This document shows positions 7,134 through 7,884 of a DNA stretch of 7,884 nt, in pieces. The position numbers were made by a program, and so were the translations under genes. The notes under the pieces were generated by a model. It had not been told where the DNA came from. It saw only the letters and a program-made list of their open reading frames with translations, and made no database searches. Source of the DNA: an uncultured Paracoccaceae bacterium (lineage in GTDB: Bacteria > Pseudomonadota > Alphaproteobacteria > Rhodobacterales > Rhodobacteraceae); NCBI GenBank assembly GCA_937927675.1, contig CALBSG010000041.1, positions 1-7,884 of the forward strand, in the 5' to 3' direction. Numbering within the stretch: the stretch's first letter is position 1; each line of letters begins with the position of its first letter.

Positions 7134-7717
7134 GCCGCAACATGCGCCTTTGCCGCATCAAGGAAGTTTTTCAAAAGCTGATGGCCATGTTCCGAAGCAA
7201 TGCTTTCGGGGTGGAACTGCACGCCCTCGATCAGTTTTTCCTTATGGCGTAGGCCCATGATGGTGCCATCCTCCAACCATGCCGTCACCTCAAGGCAGTC
7301 GGGCAGGGTGTTGCGGTCCACAACCAGCGAATGATAGCGGGTGGCCAGAAAGGGTGAGGGCAAGCCGCGGAACATGCCTTTGCCGTCGTGATGCATCGCA
7401 CCCATCTTGCCATGCACGATTTCGTGGCAGCGGATCACATCGCCGCCAAAGGCTTCGCCGATGGTCTGATGGCCAAGGCAAACCCCCAACAGCGGCACAT
7501 CCGCGGCGGCGGCGGCGCGGGTCAGCGGGATGCAGATGCCCGCCTGCGCCGGATCGCAGGGACCGGGCGACAGCACGATCAGTTCCGGTTTTAACGCCAG
7601 CGCGTCTTGCACCGACATTGCATCGTTGCGCACCACCTGCACATCCGCGCCAAGCTCGCCCAGATAATGGACAAGGTTGTAGGTAAAGCTGTCGTAGTTG
7701 TCGATCAGAAGCAGCAT
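7130..7717 (-). CDS. trpG: Anthranilate synthase glutamine amidotransferase subunit TrpG
   Basis: Class I glutamine amidotransferase that hydrolyses glutamine and passes ammonia to TrpE for anthranilate formation. Its 195 residues are the normal length. The catalytic triad is Cys80 in GVCLGHQ, with His169 and Glu171 in VQFHPES. The N-terminus MLLLIDNYDSFTYNL and the oxyanion-loop motif SPGPCDP (50-56) are typical of TrpG/PabA. Such subunits can serve both anthranilate and 4-amino-4-deoxychorismate synthases, so a shared PabA role is possible, but the position before trpD favours TrpG. The ribosome-binding site is poor (a GGA about nine bases from the ATG). It is the first gene of the minus-strand operon in this window. 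trpE is absent here. Confidence 0.97.
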   Translation of the reverse strand: MLLLIDNYDSFTYNLVHYLGELGADVQVVRNDAMSVQDALALKPELIVLSPGPCDPAQAGICIPLTRAAAAADVPLLGVCLGHQTIGEAFGGDVIRCHEIVHGKMGAMHHDGKGMFRGLPSPFLATRYHSLVVDRNTLPDCLEVTAWLEDGTIMGLRHKEKLIEGVQFHPESIASEHGHQLLKNFLDAAKAHVAA

Positions 7718-7859
7718 CTTGCAGGGTCCGGACGGAAAGAGGATGAAGGCGGCATTGGTTTCGGTCTATAGAAGACCAGCAGGTGTTGGGTTCATAGATG
7801 GGCCTAGCGGCAAAGGGGCGTCAAGGGCAAGTGGCGTCTTATAACGGGTGGAGGCAGAT
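7718..7859. promoter_or_regulatory. Divergent intergenic region upstream of trpG
   Basis: This 142-base stretch separates trpG from a probable plus-strand gene and should hold the operon promoter. On the minus strand TTGACG (7824-7819) is a plausible -35 box, but no good -10 box sits at 16-19 bases from it. A 5-base inverted repeat, GGTCT-ATAGA-AGACC (7763-7777), could be an operator half-site pair or chance. A 9-codon minus-strand frame (7795-7766, MNPTPAGLL) ends inside that repeat. It has no tryptophan codon, so it does not look like a trp attenuator peptide. Confidence 0.4.
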
Positions 7860-7884
7860 GTGATCCGCAATTTTGTGACGGGCA
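7860..7884 (+). CDS. Start of a divergent gene, cut by the window edge; product unknown
   Basis: A GTG codon at 7860 follows a strong GGAGG (7850-7854) with 5-base spacing and opens a frame (GTG ATC CGC AAT TTT GTG ACG GGC) that runs off the window. The overlapping ATG at 7858 is followed at once by TGA, so GTG is the only usable start. Eight codons are too few for identification. In Rhodobacter sphaeroides a yibQ gene (divergent polysaccharide deacetylase family) has been reported between trpE and trpGDC, so this could be its homologue; that is inference from position only. Confidence 0.45.

Noticed and set aside
5964..7181. A 405-codon open frame on the plus strand antisense to trpD
   Set aside because: trpD on the other strand has full family motifs over the same bases. 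The antisense frame is His- and Gly-rich low-complexity sequence typical of shadows of GC-rich genes, with no recognisable domain.
7705..7795. Short minus-strand frames before trpG as a trp attenuator leader (MNPTPAGLL, and a 16-codon frame overlapping the trpG start)
   Set aside because: Neither contains a tryptophan codon, and no convincing terminator/antiterminator hairpin pair with a T-tract follows. Frames this short are expected by chance.
7840..7845. TATAAC as a -10 box for the plus-strand gene at 7860
   Set aside because: A start point about seven bases downstream would fall inside the GGAGG ribosome-binding site, and there is no acceptable -35 box 16-18 bases upstream.

Overview
The window is a GC-rich chromosomal segment that looks like a member of the Alphaproteobacteria, most likely Rhodobacterales (Rhodobacteraceae). 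Three things suggest this. The gene order trpG-trpD-(ung)-trpC-moaC-moeA-lexA next to comEC is a conserved alphaproteobacterial neighbourhood. The lexA promoter carries the alphaproteobacterial SOS operator GTTC-N7-GTTC. The trpC upstream gap contains a GC-rich element of a type I recognise from Rhodobacteraceae intergenic regions. No mobile element, CRISPR array, tRNA or rRNA was seen.

Layout. From the left edge to 2086 (+) lies comEC, a polytopic membrane protein for DNA uptake, probably cut at its 5' end by the window edge. It converges on lexA (2801-2115, -), the SOS repressor, with 28 bases between the stop codons. lexA has its own promoter in the 89-base gap before it: a perfect TTGACA -35 box with a LexA operator over the spacer and -10 region, so it is predicted to repress itself. 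The other complete genes all run on the minus strand in the order trpG (7717-7130), trpD (7133-6120), ung (6127-5483), trpC (5357-4545), moaC (4548-4069) and moeA (4072-2891). Four junctions overlap by 4 or 8 bases, so this is almost certainly one translationally coupled operon; the only real gap (125 bases) is between ung and trpC. The last 167 bases are a short intergenic region upstream of trpG and the probable first codons of a divergent gene on the plus strand.

How the genes work together. TrpG is the glutamine amidotransferase subunit that feeds ammonia to anthranilate synthase; its partner TrpE is not in the window. TrpD adds phosphoribose to anthranilate and TrpC makes indole-3-glycerol phosphate. 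The PRA isomerase (TrpF) and tryptophan synthase (TrpAB) must be elsewhere. MoaC and MoeA catalyse early and late steps of molybdenum cofactor synthesis. Ung removes uracil from DNA and LexA controls the DNA-damage response. The cluster therefore mixes amino acid synthesis, cofactor synthesis and genome maintenance.

Overall this is an ordinary core-genome region, and I found no convincing undescribed system. The points most worth a second look are ung inside the trp operon, the element between ung and trpC, the SOS operator at lexA, and the ComEC C-terminal region without nuclease motifs.
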